From Psettodes erumei (lineage: Eukaryota > Chordata > Actinopteri > Pleuronectiformes > Psettodidae), in contig JAFBJZ010000603.1 in assembly GCA_016785225.1 (NCBI GenBank), positions 2,457,001-2,521,000 of the forward strand: DNA of 64,000 nt, in the 5' to 3' direction. Below are positions 1-11,510 of this stretch, piece by piece. The position numbers and the translations under genes are program-made. The number at the start of each line of letters is the position of its first letter. Positions within the stretch are counted from its first letter, which is position 1. Under the pieces are notes generated by a model. The model was not told where the DNA came from. It worked only from the letters and a program-made list of their open reading frames with translations, and made no database searches.

Positions 1-153
1 TAAAGTGTTAAAGTATTCAAAAATCCACCACGCAGGAATTGTGTGCGTAGACATACACTTGATGTCCTCAGTGGCAGCTGCAGCTGTGTATGTGAGTAAT
101 ACAGTAATAGTCATGTGCCAACAATTCAGGGCATCTGTCTGCATGTGTCTCAC

Positions 154-339
154 CCCGCAATATTTGCTTTCATTAAATATCTGTGGGGGCAGAGGGTTCC
201 CCGTGGCCGGCCTGGATTCCTCCGGAATATTTTCTCTCATCCACTTTCGGTTGGCCTCATTGGCCGCGATGTCACACTCCTCGAACTCAATCTTATTGGC
301 TGCCAGGAAGCCCATCACATCCTGCTGCTGCTTTTTGAT
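154..339 (-). CDS. sh3bgrl: sh3bgrl coding exon 2 (residues 16-77)
   Basis: Acceptor AG at 341-340, 62 codons starting IKKQQQDVMGF and ending NESKYCG, then donor GTGAGA at 153. The next exon is expected to begin with DYD and is outside the window. Confidence 0.93.
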
Positions 340-3300
340 CTAGGGTGAGGGGAAAGAGAGAGAAGGAAGTCGTCAGTTACACGTGCGGTAACTTCAGCTT
401 TTTGAGCAAACTTTGCTGCCATCAGTCTGCTGCAAAGAAATGGGACACTTTCGTTTTCTCCGCTGTGAGATTTTATACTACTAGAGATCGCAGGCTGCTC
501 TGTTACTAAGTTACCACTCGTTTGCAGACAAGTGAATGAAGTGGTACAGGAGTGTTGAGGAGTTTGAACTTGGGCAAGGCTAAGCAGAGCCAGATTGTGT
601 TTTTATCTGCACGAAATATACCAGATAGTGAGGAAGATAGCACTCCCACCATCCTCTTCATATTTAGGAAATGTCATTGTATTGTTTAAAATTGAACCAT
701 TTCAGAAGCAGCACCTTTAAATTTGACAGCTATCCGAAGCTTTCTGTTTTATGCAATAAAGTGAGCATGCTTCCTGCCAAGAAAGACACGAGAGTTGCTG
801 TGTACCTCACTATATGATAGTCCATCCTACTTGTGCTTTTCATCTAAGAGCATGCAAAAAAAAACTCAAAAGGAAATGAAAGTGTATCGAGAATATCACG
901 GTGACATTCCTATGGCGTCCCATCCTCTTTTAGGGTGAACTATCAGGTGTGTGTTTGTGTGATTCCTGCTTCTGCCTCTGGTCTATATGGATGTGTGTGT
1001 GATGTAGTGTATGAAATTTTGGTCCAATGAGCTCTCAGTGGGTGTGTGTCAGAGGGAGGATGGCCCTACAAGGCCAGACGGAAACAAGAGCTCCTCTGGG
1101 ACTCGAGAGGAGGTAACTGGTCAAACACAAGCCAAATAAGGCCTGCTGCAAGGAGACACACTTACTCAGCTTTTGCTGCGCGCGCACACAAACACGCACA
1201 TCTAAAATCAAATGAAGCCAACTTCATGGCAAAATCATAACATAACATTGTTATATATGTAATAATGGATTTACTGTCTTCCTTGTCAGTTCAGACAAGT
1301 CCATGGGGACGGGCTCCACCCAGCTTTATGGCAAGCAGACCAGACAGGTGGATTATTTAACAGCCATCTGCGGAAACAACACTGAGGCATGGAAATGAGG
1401 GAGCCGACAACGCCGGCAGATTAGCCCCAGTGCAGTTTGAATCATTTAATGGCAGTGGCACTCCAAAGGCCAAAGTCCTAGAAACCAGCTCTCGCCCCCA
1501 CCTGCTTGGGACAAAGCAGCCGAGTGGAACGCCATGAGCTGAAACTCACTTTGACTCACCCCGTCAAGACTCTGCACACCCTCCTCCTCACGTTCACTCG
1601 CACGTTTTGTCTCTTATTCGACACCTCAGTTGCATGGCACACACTAGACTAAGTTGAGCCTAAATTGCTTAAACTTAAGGATCCTAACACTTTCTCCTCT
1701 TTTCTCCTTCACTTTGGTGCACTCTAGCCATCTCCCCAACAAGCCTTGCATTGTACTGTTGCCAAGCAAAATTAATTTGTAAGGGCAAACTGGCCACATG
1801 CCATCTGCCCCAAACTGTAATTGCACAGTGAGAGGTCTGAGCTTTGCCCCTATGAGCCCTTTGCATTGCTCTCTGGTGTCTTCAGTGGAAAACTGTGGTC
1901 AATTTGTTTTTGCTTATGGGAGAAACCAGGCTGTCCCATGCTTTTGGGTATGGTAATAAGCAACTGCTCTTCTCTTTTTGCCTTGTATTGTTAAGTCCTT
2001 ATCTCTGAGTCTGGAATGCTACAAAATGACTCCTCAGTACTAACTAGACAGAAAGAGAGTGAGAGAGCTGAGCCAGAGTCAAGCCTGAAATTTGATTTCC
2101 ATAATCCATTCTCTCTCACAGCTTGCCTGCAAATGCAAATCTGTATTGACACTGAGCTTAATGTAATATGAAAGCAGGTAAACCTTGTCCCTGTGTTGTC
2201 TGTTTTATCTACACACGACTTAGCTGGTAAGCCTTGATGTTTTTAGCCAGGCTAATATCTCAACAACTACTGCATGGGTTGCCATGAAATTTATGGTCCC
2301 CAGATGACGAATCCCGATTATGTTGACGATCAAGTGACTTTTCCTCTAGTGCCACTAGCGGACCCGAGTTTTCACATATCCTGTGAAATATCTCAATGTG
2401 CACTGGATAGAATGACAGCAAATTCTGTACAGACATGCGTGGTTTCCAGATGGTGTACCCTAATGTCATTGATGATCCTCGGACTTTTCCTTTTGCACCA
2501 CTATGAGGATGATTATGTGAGTCGGTACAGACATTTGCGCCCCCCCTTAGGAGGAACTTGAATAACCTTGGTGATCCCAACACTATTCCTGCATCATCAG
2601 ATCCATCATCAATCAATCAATCTGAATTTGTCCAAAACTTTGGGTTATGACCAAAAACCCCAAAATCTGATGACATTCCCCATCAGCCTCTGCTATATTT
2701 GTGATTACTTCTCATTAAGTGCTGAACTAAGGTTGTGAACTTAGATTAAACGTAAGCGTTTTAGCATTCATTGTCGTCATAGTGATTGTGCTCATGTTAG
2801 CATGCCGACGCCTGCAATTTGCCTAAAGTGCCACTGTATAGCCGTCACACAACTGCTGGCATGACTGTGAATTCTTAGTCTTATGAAATAAATTACGAAT
2901 GTGAAAATTTTACCAGGTAAACTGTCACTCGCATATAAAATTGCTAAACTGCTTTCAAATGTTCCTTCCGATTTGAGTACACCAATACAGAAACTACATG
3001 AGAGAAACACTTCTGTTGTTGTTGTTTTTCTTTTACTGTCTTCTGAAAACAGTATTATTAACCATGACCTGGTGCTCCGCTTCTTTTACCATAACAGGCT
3101 GTGTACACACCCATGGAAGCATTGCTGTGTCATTAGATGATTCACAAAAGTAAGTAAGTCTGGAATGATCCCAAGTGCAATCAGGTATCCCTGCAGCAAT
3201 ATGATCTGCGTAGTATAAGTTTCAGATTCATGCAGTAACTGCTGTTTGTTCATTCTATTTTTAAAAAAAATCCATAGTTAATACAGAAGTGCACTGTTTT

Positions 3301-6300
3301 CCATTGTTCATAAGAGGCAACAAATCAGTGGCTCAGAGGCAGGTCTTATTGGAAAAAATAAATAGTTTGACTGATCATTATTTACTGTGGAATGGGAATC
3401 TGCACCACATGTTGTTTGGTTTACATTCCACATAGTCATCCTCATCATGTGGGAGTGTAGCAGCAGGGCAGGGAGAGAAAAGTCAGATCTGATCAATCCC
3501 AGAAAAAAAGGTCACAACAGCTGCCAGACAATGGCAGGCATTGATTGGATGCACTGTCCACAACACAGGCTTGGATCAATACGGTGGAGTCTGGTTCAGT
3601 CTGTGATGTTGACTTAGGGCTGGGGTCAATTCATGTTCCATTCACTCAGATGAAGAGGAAAGTTGAATATACTGTTGTTTTTAAAGAGAATTTGCCAAGA
3701 AAAAAAATGTCATAAATACTTTAAGACCAAATGACCTTTTTAGTCCCTCAGGAGATCTGCATTAGAATAGAGGAAAATCCACTCTGTGGACTAGAGGAAA
3801 ACATGAATCAGCCCTGGCCCTGTGTGCTTCTGAGGGGATAAAAGTTTTGTCTTGATTAGATCAAGTTTGATTTATGCTGAAAAACAACTCGCTCACTGGA
3901 ATGTTAGCAGCAACGGTAGCCTCCACCCAGTCCCGAGCTCAGTCAGCATTACAGCGTTGGTACAAAAGAGTCTTACACTGCTGCTCTGGCTGGGTTCCCT
4001 CACCGCTGCCTAAAGGTGAAACAACAGCAGAAGGCCAGAAAACCTGAGCTGTTATACAAACTAACTGGCTCACTGCCAACAACAGGTCTGACCTATAGAA
4101 CATAAACGTGAAGCCAACAGTGAGCCTGAGATTCACCGCATGTGCACAAGCTCACCAAGAAAGTCTCCACTTCTTGCTCATTCTTAGTGCATTCACTGTG
4201 ACAGGAAGAAACTGCAGCCGGTTATTATGCACTTTTCACAGACGCACTTTCAGTTGGCCCGGTGCTGTCGTCCAGATGCACAGCTGCAGGTGTGTGTGAG
4301 TGTGCGCGTATTTACATAAATGGACTGACAAAGAAATTCCTAGTTTGCTATTCAAATTTGGCTTCAGTGATACATAGGGTCCAGGTGAAAGACACTGTAT
4401 GAGATTCTTTGCAGTTTTGTATGTACATGCGCATGTAGTATGACCTCATCTTTACTCAAACACTCTCATTACTGGGCGCAAATACGATGATGTCAGCTCC
4501 CATTCAGTTTGTTGGATACCCCCTTTCACATTGGACTGGCAGGGGTCAGGGGTCAGGAGAGACTAAGCTACCAATCAGTGCTATGCTCAGAGACTCTAAC
4601 CCTTGCTTGCTGGGGCAACAATCTTCTTTTTGTAGCTTATGATGTCCCTTTCCTCTGTCACAAGATGTTGCTTTCACACAGTGACATATGTGAGACTGTG
4701 GTTTGCTTTATACAATAAGGAATCTATGTAATGTTCATCTTCAAACTGCAGCTTTACAGCTTTGCAAAGACTGTGATAAGTGTAGAGGCCAGCCTAATCT
4801 ATTCACCATATCTGTGGATGGGAAACAAACATGCTGATGTAGATGGGAGTGTGTCTTCGTGATCTGTTAATGCCATGATGTGAATTTGTGTATTATTACG
4901 CCTTGTTTTTGAATCAGGTGTGGTTGTCTTGACTAAACACTGAGGATTTTTGCTCATGAAACCTTCAAAAACGTGGTATTGAAGAAGTTTGAGCCTTGAG
5001 GCAACAGTTCAGATATAATTCTGCTGTATGTGGATCACATTTAAAAGCTACAGCACTGAATGTCTTCAGAAGATACCGTACATCTGTCTGAATAATGCTG
5101 ACTGTTGTAGCTTGTCAGCTGTGGAATCGGATACATCCCTCCGGCGAACTTTACACTGTCTCCCTCACTGACCTACAATCGCTTCCTAAGTGGAGCATAA
5201 GCTTTAAGTGTTGGGTCTGAAATACTCCTACGTGTCTCCCTGCTTTTGCCTGATGCCCAGCTCACATGCTTAACTAGACTGGAGTTATTAACGTAGCAGC
5301 AGACACTGCTGGATAGTGGAATGCAGATCACACTGCCGTGTGTTAGCCCCACTGATGCAATCGAACTGCAAAGCTTGGAGAGGGAAGAGTTTCCGCCAGA
5401 GTGTGTCTTTCGGTGGCAAACGCACACCATTTCGCAAGCACATTCTCACTGCATCCCGGAGGGAGGTTTTGAAATAAATGCTGTGTAAATCAGACAAAGA
5501 GTGAATCCCATAAACTATACGTTGTTTTAGCATATCCGGTATATAAATAAATGCATAGAAATGAGTTGCCATAGCAAAGTGGATCAAGATACGACAGCGT
5601 TTATGGCAGCTAACTTGAGTAAGTGCAGGGCTGCTGATCGGCCAGCTCTTAAATAAGATGCAGATGGGAGATGATAATGAGGCTGTAAGTGTGTCTACGC
5701 AGCACTTAAGAGTACATAACCCTGTCCACTATTTCTGGCACACTCTACTCAAGACAGATCAATGAGAGGTAATGCATTTTCCGAGACAGGCTCCAGCACA
5801 GTGATGGCATCAGTGGCTCTAAACTCTTGACTGCTCAGACTTTATAGGAAGCTCCGGCCGCATAAGACTGCAGCTGCAGGGCCTTTGCAAATGTCATTCA
5901 CTGTATAGGGCAACAAAGCCAATCAGAGGCTCTGCGTTCGATCGTTTTCTCTGTGCGAGAGCTGTGAAAATAAGATGATTAATGAGGTTAAGCGATCCTT
6001 ACGGTGATCCGCACCACAGGCTGTGACATGTCACCTCAATTTAAACGACTTTTTATTTTGAAAAAAACTGAGATTGAGGCAATTTGACTATGACATGCAC
6101 TGCTTGGATGCTGGAAATACTTTACATTACAGATTAAGTCAAGAATCCTGCGACAGCTGTAGGCAAAATAGATTTCTACTACAAAAAATAATGCTATAGG
6201 CAGAATTCAGTGTTTAGTGAGCTTCTGCTGTGGTACAGCATAGTTATAGATTCATCCAGACCTCCAAAAAAGTCCTAAACAGTGCCTAAGTATTTCTGGG

Positions 6301-7018
6301 CTGCAGCTGCATATCTGAAAAGGGGCCCTGGAGAATTGCATCACCATCATTCCTCTCCACTCTGGAAGAAACGAGCAAAAAGGAAGCTGAAGGTCCTCCA
6401 GGCTGCAGCGCAGCGAGGCTAACGTTCAAGATTCAGCTTTCAACAGCAAGTCAGATGACAACTGCCCCCCCTTATCAAACACACGAGCTGTCTGTCCCGC
6501 CATCAGGTGACACTGCAGAATTTGAAATCGACATTTGGGGATTTCCTTTTTTTTTTTTTTACTACATGCGTTTCCTATTTTCGGCCTGAAGAAGAAGTTG
6601 CAAAGACACTGAACTGTCACTCCAGGAAACGCTGAGACGAGCCACTGCCAAAGAGAGAAGTGCGTCCCACACACGGTGGCCCATCAAAAACTTCCTGCAA
6701 CAGTTTCTCTGACAGAGTTATGGGGGGGAAAGGCGGGGGGATAGACTATGAGAGACTCCATCTGTGCCCAGAGTCTTGAGGAGGGCAGAGCTGCATGCTT
6801 TCTGATGAGTCAGACCAATCCGGACTGAGAGGATGACAGTCGGATGGACATCAGTTAGTGAGTTCAGTAAAAGTTCAGCTTCCAGTCTGCTGCCCTAACA
6901 AAGCGGGTTGTGCAGATAAAGCCGACTCCCACCACCACATAAAGAAGAGTCGTGCCATTATTCAGTCCCTTACCGAAGTGGATCCGGAGGACGATGCGAT
7001 GTAGACTTTGATCACCAT
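154..7018 (-). CDS. sh3bgrl: sh3bgrl (5' part): SH3-domain-binding glutamic-acid-rich-like protein
   Basis: Two joined minus-strand exons (6974-7018 and 154-339) encode the first 77 residues of a small thioredoxin-fold protein of the SH3BGR family; the vertebrate protein is about 114 residues, so roughly 37 residues lie left of the window. Seen: start MVIKVYIASSSGS, then a QQQDV helix, DIAANEANRKWMREN, and the proline-rich PLPPQIFNES that in this family serves as an SH3/EVH1-type ligand. The DIAANE and SRPATG stretches fit SH3BGRL better than SH3BGRL2. Both junctions are phase 0 with GT-AG ends, and the single intron is 6.6 kb. The family has the thioredoxin fold but lacks the redox CxxC pair, and none is seen here. 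It is a cytosolic adaptor-like protein. It sits head to head with the HMGN gene. Confidence 0.93.
340..6973 (-). other. sh3bgrl intron 1
   Basis: A 6.6-kb intron. No second gene was recognised inside it. It holds a degenerate fish interspersed repeat (about 2240-2830) and otherwise unremarkable unique-looking sequence; the open frames inside are short and match nothing I know. Confidence 0.85.
2240..2830. repeat. Degenerate teleost interspersed repeat
   Basis: Contains the phrases 'ctcaacaactactgcatgg', 'gccatgaaatttatggtcc' and 'cttttcctctagtgccact', repeated imperfectly (the 'gccatgaaat'/'gtacagacat' theme recurs near 2281, 2430 and 2525). It ends in a 'gctcatgttagcatgc' motif. I recognise this wording from repeats common in percomorph genomes but cannot name the family. 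Confidence 0.6.
6974..7018 (-). CDS. sh3bgrl: sh3bgrl coding exon 1 (residues 1-15)
   Basis: ATG at 7018-7016 reading MVIKVYIASSSGSTS, followed by donor GTAAGG at 6973. It matches the invariant first beta strand of the SH3BGR family. The intron falls between codons. Confidence 0.93.
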
Positions 7019-7914
7019 GTTAAATCCCTGATGCTGACACGAGTGCGGTAAAGGCGGCTGGTTGGTGGCCCTGCTCCTCTTTGCAGACCCTCTGCTCGGC
7101 AGCGAGACGCGGAACAACAACAACAACAACAACAAAGTTCCCAGGCCGAAATGCTGCGCGTCTGTCGTGAGCAGCGCAGACGATCTGCGTAAATGCTCCG
7201 TGTCTGGATGGAGCTAGGCATTCCTCCTCCGCCTCTGCTCTGCCTCCCCGCCCCTTCTCTCTCTCTCCCCCTCGGTAGAGAGAGGGAGAGAAAGCACACG
7301 CTCGGAGACACGTACACGCACGCACAGAGAGGCAAGGGGCCTATCGTGATGGCAACACATTGAGGGTACATTGTGTGATCCCCCCCACCACCAGCTTCGA
7401 CCCCATTGTCTGCAAACCAGACACTGGTCATTGTTCTGCACAGGTTGCACATACCCGCCGTTGCGGGTGGTCTAGTGAGTGCAGGTATGCCTGTGTGGTA
7501 GCTGGGTAAATAAAGTATGAAATTTGCTCTGATTTGCGAACACTTCCGAGCGCTTTTGTGTAACAGCACAGCCTCTGGAGGTGCCGTCTTCAGCAGCCGC
7601 GTTCATTAGACGGGCTCTGTGGGCCCCCTGCAGGCGTCTGGGGCCGACGACGCAAAAGCTTTTCCCTGAAACGAATTTAGGAAAGCCGACTGACAAACAA
7701 AAAAAAATGTGTCGGAGAGGAGTGGGCGCCATATTGGACTCAAACACGAAGTGAATTTCTGGAGAGACGTCTGCTTGCTGGCTGCTGCAGATGTGAACCC
7801 TGGCTTTTAAGACGAGCCAACGCGGATGCATGGCTTCACACCGGGGCATGTTGCCCGCCGCCGGGCCTGTGTAACGGTGCGCACAGGTTAGCCATACGGC
7901 CTCCCCCTCTCGCT

Positions 7915-7972
7915 CACGCACACACACATACACACACGCACGCGAGAGAGCGCGCGCACACACACACACACA
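7915..7972. repeat. CA/CG-rich simple repeat in the shared promoter
   Basis: Alternating CA and CG dinucleotides with a central GAGAGAGCGCGCG. Alternating purine-pyrimidine tracts of this type can adopt Z-DNA; this is inferred only from composition. Confidence 0.8.
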
Positions 7973-8139
7973 CCGTAAATGAACACACTCGTGTGCAGGC
8001 AACATGTCCTCGGATGCAATCCTTTCATTTCTTGCAGGCTTCCTCCCATCTCTCCCTGCAAGAAGCCATTCGCGCAGACCCCAGATCATCACCGGCTCCA
8101 AAATTCCAAGTGTTCTGCAGCCCCGAATGGCGTCACCTG

Positions 8140-8144
8140 ATTGG
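8140..8144 (-). promoter_or_regulatory. Inverted CCAAT box upstream of hmgn
   Basis: ATTGG within CTGATTGGCTG, a textbook NF-Y context, in the CpG-rich promoter. Confidence 0.5.
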
Positions 8145-8326
8145 CTGAGAGCCTATCAATCATGCCTTTAGCCGCACCCCTCCCCCCATTCAACCACTCG
8201 CCTCTCTGTTCCAGTGTGTTTACTACACTGCCGAGCATAAGGGAGACACTCGTCTTCACATGCACTGAACCCACTAAGAAAAACAGTTTTTAGTTGTATT
8301 TGTAAGAAAACCTCCAAGAGATCAAC

Positions 8327-8341
8327 ATGCCCAAGAGAAAG
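8327..8341 (+). CDS. hmgn exon 1 (MPKRK)
   Basis: 15-nt coding part; donor GTACGT follows. MPKRK is the signature HMGN start. Confidence 0.95.
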
Positions 8342-10652
8342 GTACGTATTCTCAAAATAATAAAAATAGTTTGAGGGGGATATCACCTATTAATGCAATG
8401 CAAACGATTGTGAAGACATCCCTCTGAGACATTACTTAATTATAACGCAATATATAACCGTTATTTATCGCTGGTAATTTTTGCCTATTTTCTAGATATA
8501 AAATACATTTTTTGTGTGTTTGAATTAATATTTTCCTGCTCGGACTCGGCCTTTAAAACGCGTTTTCATGTGTAAGCCGCTGTCCTTTGGGGAGTCAGAA
8601 GTCTCTTTCGGTCTCCATGCAGTTAAAGCACAAGCAGCAGCCATGCTTTGCAGCTCTTGTCCACCTTCGTCGCCGACCTACCGAGAACAAACGCTTCACT
8701 TATCGCCATTTCGCCGCCAAACCGGCCAAAAGTGCGGCCAGAAAATGCTTTAGTGCCCCTACTTTGCATTTTGACCGCGAAAATAGACATTCGCCGTCGC
8801 GTTTCGATAAAATTATATATTTTCTCTCTTTGTTCGTGGTCCCAAATGGCTGCGATGGCGGGGCTCTGCCGGCAGGTGGCGCGCGCGAGAGCCCCAGCAG
8901 GTCCCTCCCCCTTCTCAGAGACTCCCGCGCCAGCTTTCAAATCTGAGCTCCATGCATTGAATGAGAGAAAGAGATGGGGGAGTGAAAGGGAAAAGCAGGG
9001 CCTGGGCCCTCAAAATATGACTCCAGAGGCCCGCATGGCTGAGCTCTCGCAGCCCATTACTGAAATCACGCACTGCCCCGGCATTCCTGCGCTCTGATCC
9101 CTTAAATCCAGCTGTATTTGAAATATTTTTTGGTTTTCGCACAAAACTCAAAAGTTTTTTCGGCAGGTCTGTAATTATCCATAATATGCGCCGGAAGCAT
9201 TTAGCAGCTGTTTCCTGTCTCTATAAACACCAGTTAAACTGGAAACAGTGCTGTATTTAATTTTTTTCTGTTCTGACCTGTTTTATTTGTGTTTTTCACT
9301 CACAGGGAACAGAAGGAGCAGACAAGGAGGAGGTAAGAGGGGGGCGCGCCGACAACGCATCATACGTGTGACGGAAAAAAACTGTTTTAATCAGTATGTG
9401 GTATATGTGTGGGTATTGTCTAAAAGAAAGTACTCATGTGCGTTTGCCGAATACAGTCTCAGTCAAAATAAAGGCTCCTTGATAACGGTCTTTGTCCTGT
9501 TTCAGCCCCAGAGGAGATCAGCTCGGTTATCAGCGGTAAGAAGACACGCACACAATGCCACTGATCTCATTTACATCCACAGATGCATTTAGTTAACTTG
9601 TAAAACATAGCGGAATTCCTAAACGTGGTTCCACACGTGTAACTGATTAGATTGAGCCAAACACTCCCTTTTAGAGAGGCAAAAACAGGTATAGAAATAC
9701 TTTTTCTCTGCAAAACGTGTTATTTTTTTGCATTACTAAGCTTTAGCTTTACCAATGCACATTTGTTTAGTGCATTAGGTGGTAATAAGGTTGGCAGAAA
9801 TGCCACAGAGTTGATAGAAGGTATAACTACCAAATTAAAACTTGATTTACGAATATTAAAGAATGTAGAAATCGCAGGACTGGTCACTGAACACATCTGT
9901 ACCTGTATTTACTTGTAATATTAATGGCATACTACTCCAATTACAATAAAGGAATATCTTATCTCTTATCTTATACTAGACTTTCAGAATTACTACTTTT
10001 AGTATCTTAATATTGTTGAAATTTCTTAATTGACCCATAAAAGGAAGGTCCTATTAATGTTCGAAAGCCTATGACCATGTCTTTATTATAAGTTTCCTTT
10101 GGGGAACATTTTTGACAGTTTTGTTTATCAGCCATTTAATAAAAGTGACTTATGGGAGCCAGAGTCCTCAAAATAAAAGGACAATAGTAAATTGGCGGAG
10201 AAAGTCTTTTAGTGTGTAAGCGTCGCTGTTTTCTTCATTCCTTTCCCTCTCTTTTCACAGAAACCGGCCCCACCCAAGCCGGAACCAAAAGTCAAGAAGG
10301 CAGCAAAGGTAAGACACAGGGGCCAGGATCCTGTGTTGACATGCGGTGTGTGTGAATCCTGAGCCCGCTGACGGCTTCTCCTGTCGCCACTGCAGAAAGA
10401 AAAGGCTGTGAATGACAAGAAGGAGGACAAGAAGACCAAGAAGGCAAAGGAGAACGCCGAGGCAGAGGCAAACGAGGAAAACCACTCTGAGAACGGAGAG
10501 GCCAAGACCAACGAGGTGAGCGGGCGGCTAAGTTCTGGAGAAGTGGGCTGTTTTTTGACTCGAGATGCGCAGCGTCAAAACTTTTCCCTCTCCTTGTCCC
10601 GCAGGTGGAGGCAGCCCCCGAGGAGGCCAAGGAGGAGGCCAAGTCCGAGTAG
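8327..10652 (+). CDS. HMGN nucleosome-binding protein (HMGN3/HMGN5-like, by synteny the HMGN5 counterpart)
   Basis: Six coding exons (8327-8341, 9306-9332, 9506-9535, 10261-10308, 10396-10515, 10605-10652) join in frame to a 95-residue protein. Seen: MPKRK start, the invariant nucleosome-binding core RRSARLSA (residues 17-24), the basic/proline segment KPAPPKPEPKVKKAAKK, then a Lys/Glu-rich tail ending EEAKSE. HMGN proteins bind the nucleosome acidic patch through RRSARL and loosen chromatin by opposing linker histone. The exon sizes (15, 27, 30, 48, 120, 48 nt) follow the family's six-exon plan. The tail is short and not the long acidic repeat tail of mammalian HMGN5, although the position next to sh3bgrl matches HMGN5. 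The exact paralogue name is uncertain (HMGN3 and HMGN5 are duplicates), so no symbol is given. Confidence 0.95.
8869..8882 (+). promoter_or_regulatory. CTCF-like motif in hmgn intron 1
   Basis: CCGGCAGGTGGCGC fits the consensus CCASYAGRKGGCRS at 13 of 14 positions. It lies in a CpG-rich part of intron 1 (about 8540-9110) beside a YY1-like GCGATGGCGG. Confidence 0.55.
9306..9332 (+). CDS. hmgn exon 2 (residues 6-14)
   Basis: 27-nt micro-exon GTEGADKEE between CACAG and GTAAGA. Confidence 0.92.
9506..9535 (+). CDS. hmgn exon 3: nucleosome-binding core
   Basis: 30-nt micro-exon PQRRSARLSA between TTCAG and GTAAGA. It holds the RRSARL residues that contact the nucleosome acidic patch. Confidence 0.95.
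10261..10308 (+). CDS. hmgn exon 4 (residues 25-40)
   Basis: KPAPPKPEPKVKKAAK between CACAG and GTAAGA. Confidence 0.95.
10396..10515 (+). CDS. hmgn exon 5 (residues 41-80)
   Basis: 40 codons starting KEKAVNDKKEDKKTKK and ending GEAKTNE, between TGCAG and GTGAGC; a charged regulatory segment. Confidence 0.95.
10605..10652 (+). CDS. hmgn exon 6 (residues 81-95 and stop)
   Basis: VEAAPEEAKEEAKSE then TAG at 10650-10652, after acceptor GCAG. Confidence 0.95.
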   Translation: MEAAPEEAKEEAKSE

Positions 10653-11510
10653 CACCACTGCCCAAGCTTCCTCCTCCTCTAAAGCCCTCCCAACCCCGAG
10701 ACCCCCCTCCCCAGCCAGCCAGCCAGCCCCTCCCCCAAGTCTCTCACATGGTTTCCCTCCAAGGCGTATTGTTAACAGAGGAATATTTTTATCAATGATT
10801 TTATAAGTATCCGTACAGATTTTTAGCACAAAAAGCAAAGCTGATTATGGAGCGCCTTGCAGATTTGCAGTGGTCATATCAAGTGTCTGCAAGCAAGATG
10901 AACACACTAAAATCTTTTTTAAATGGCATTTCATGATTGTTGAAGGCTTGTTTGGTGTAGAAAGTGCGTCCCTGCCGGATTGGCTATGTTGTGAGTTGTG
11001 TATTCCTGTGTTTTTCTGCCCTACCCCGAGCTCCCCCCTCCTCTCCTCTTCTCCCTCCACAGATTAGACCTTCCTCCCCCTACAATTCAGCCTTTATCCA
11101 TGTTTTATTAACGGTTTAGCCATGTTAATGTGGGTGATTCTTTTAGACCTCTAAATGTGCAGTGAGTTCCCTTTGCTTCAGTCTCACGGTCTTGTTTTTT
11201 TTTTTTTTTTTCATTGAAATCGTGTTTTAAAAAAAAAAAAAGCGTGTTGAAGAGTGTTGTCCATAAGAAAGAGGAAGACGAACATGTGAAACATTCCGGG
11301 AACAGCGATTGCCTCCGACCCGTCTCCTAGACGACCCTGCGTGTAAAACAGCTCCTGCTCCATCCACGCTGTCATGTCAGCTTTTCTAAACACTCTGGTT
11401 TTTTTAAAACGATCGAATTTGGAAACCTTCTCTGACAAATGCAGGTGTCTGGTCCCTCTCTTATGTTCTGAAATTCTCTTAATAAAAAGAAGTCCTGGGA
11501 ATTTTCCTCG
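10653..11510 (+). other. hmgn 3' untranslated region
   Basis: About 850 nt from the stop codon to just past AATAAA at 11481-11486. It includes an AT-rich stretch ('tttttatcaatgatttta' near 10786) similar to that in other HMGN 3' UTRs as I recall them, plus poly-T (11195-11211) and poly-A (11228-11241) runs. Confidence 0.75.
11481..11486 (+). terminator. Poly(A) signal of hmgn
   Basis: Canonical AATAAA followed by a T/GT-rich stretch ('cgaatctgtgtctc'). Confidence 0.7.

Larger units (their letters stand above)
7019..8326. promoter_or_regulatory. Bidirectional CpG-rich promoter between sh3bgrl and hmgn
   Basis: 1.3 kb separates the two start codons, which face away from each other. The interval is rich in CpG, holds a (GTT)n run in the presumed sh3bgrl leader (7113-7136), a YY1-like GCGCCATATTGG near 7726 and an inverted CCAAT box (ATTGG at 8140-8144) about 190 bp before the hmgn ATG. 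Both genes are broadly expressed in vertebrates, which fits a CpG-type shared promoter. Transcription start sites are not visible from sequence. Confidence 0.75.

Noticed and set aside
7109..7136. (AAC)n run read as a poly-Val stretch on the minus strand
   Set aside because: It lies upstream of the sh3bgrl ATG, in the presumed leader, and no start codon context supports translation.
7472..8101. 209-codon minus-strand open frame in the sh3bgrl/hmgn promoter
   Set aside because: Cys/Arg/Val-rich translation of CA/CG simple repeats and CpG-rich DNA; no family recognised, and it overlaps the hmgn leader.
10408..10806. 132-codon plus-strand open frame overlapping hmgn exon 5
   Set aside because: It is exon 5 read through its donor into the intron and 3' UTR.
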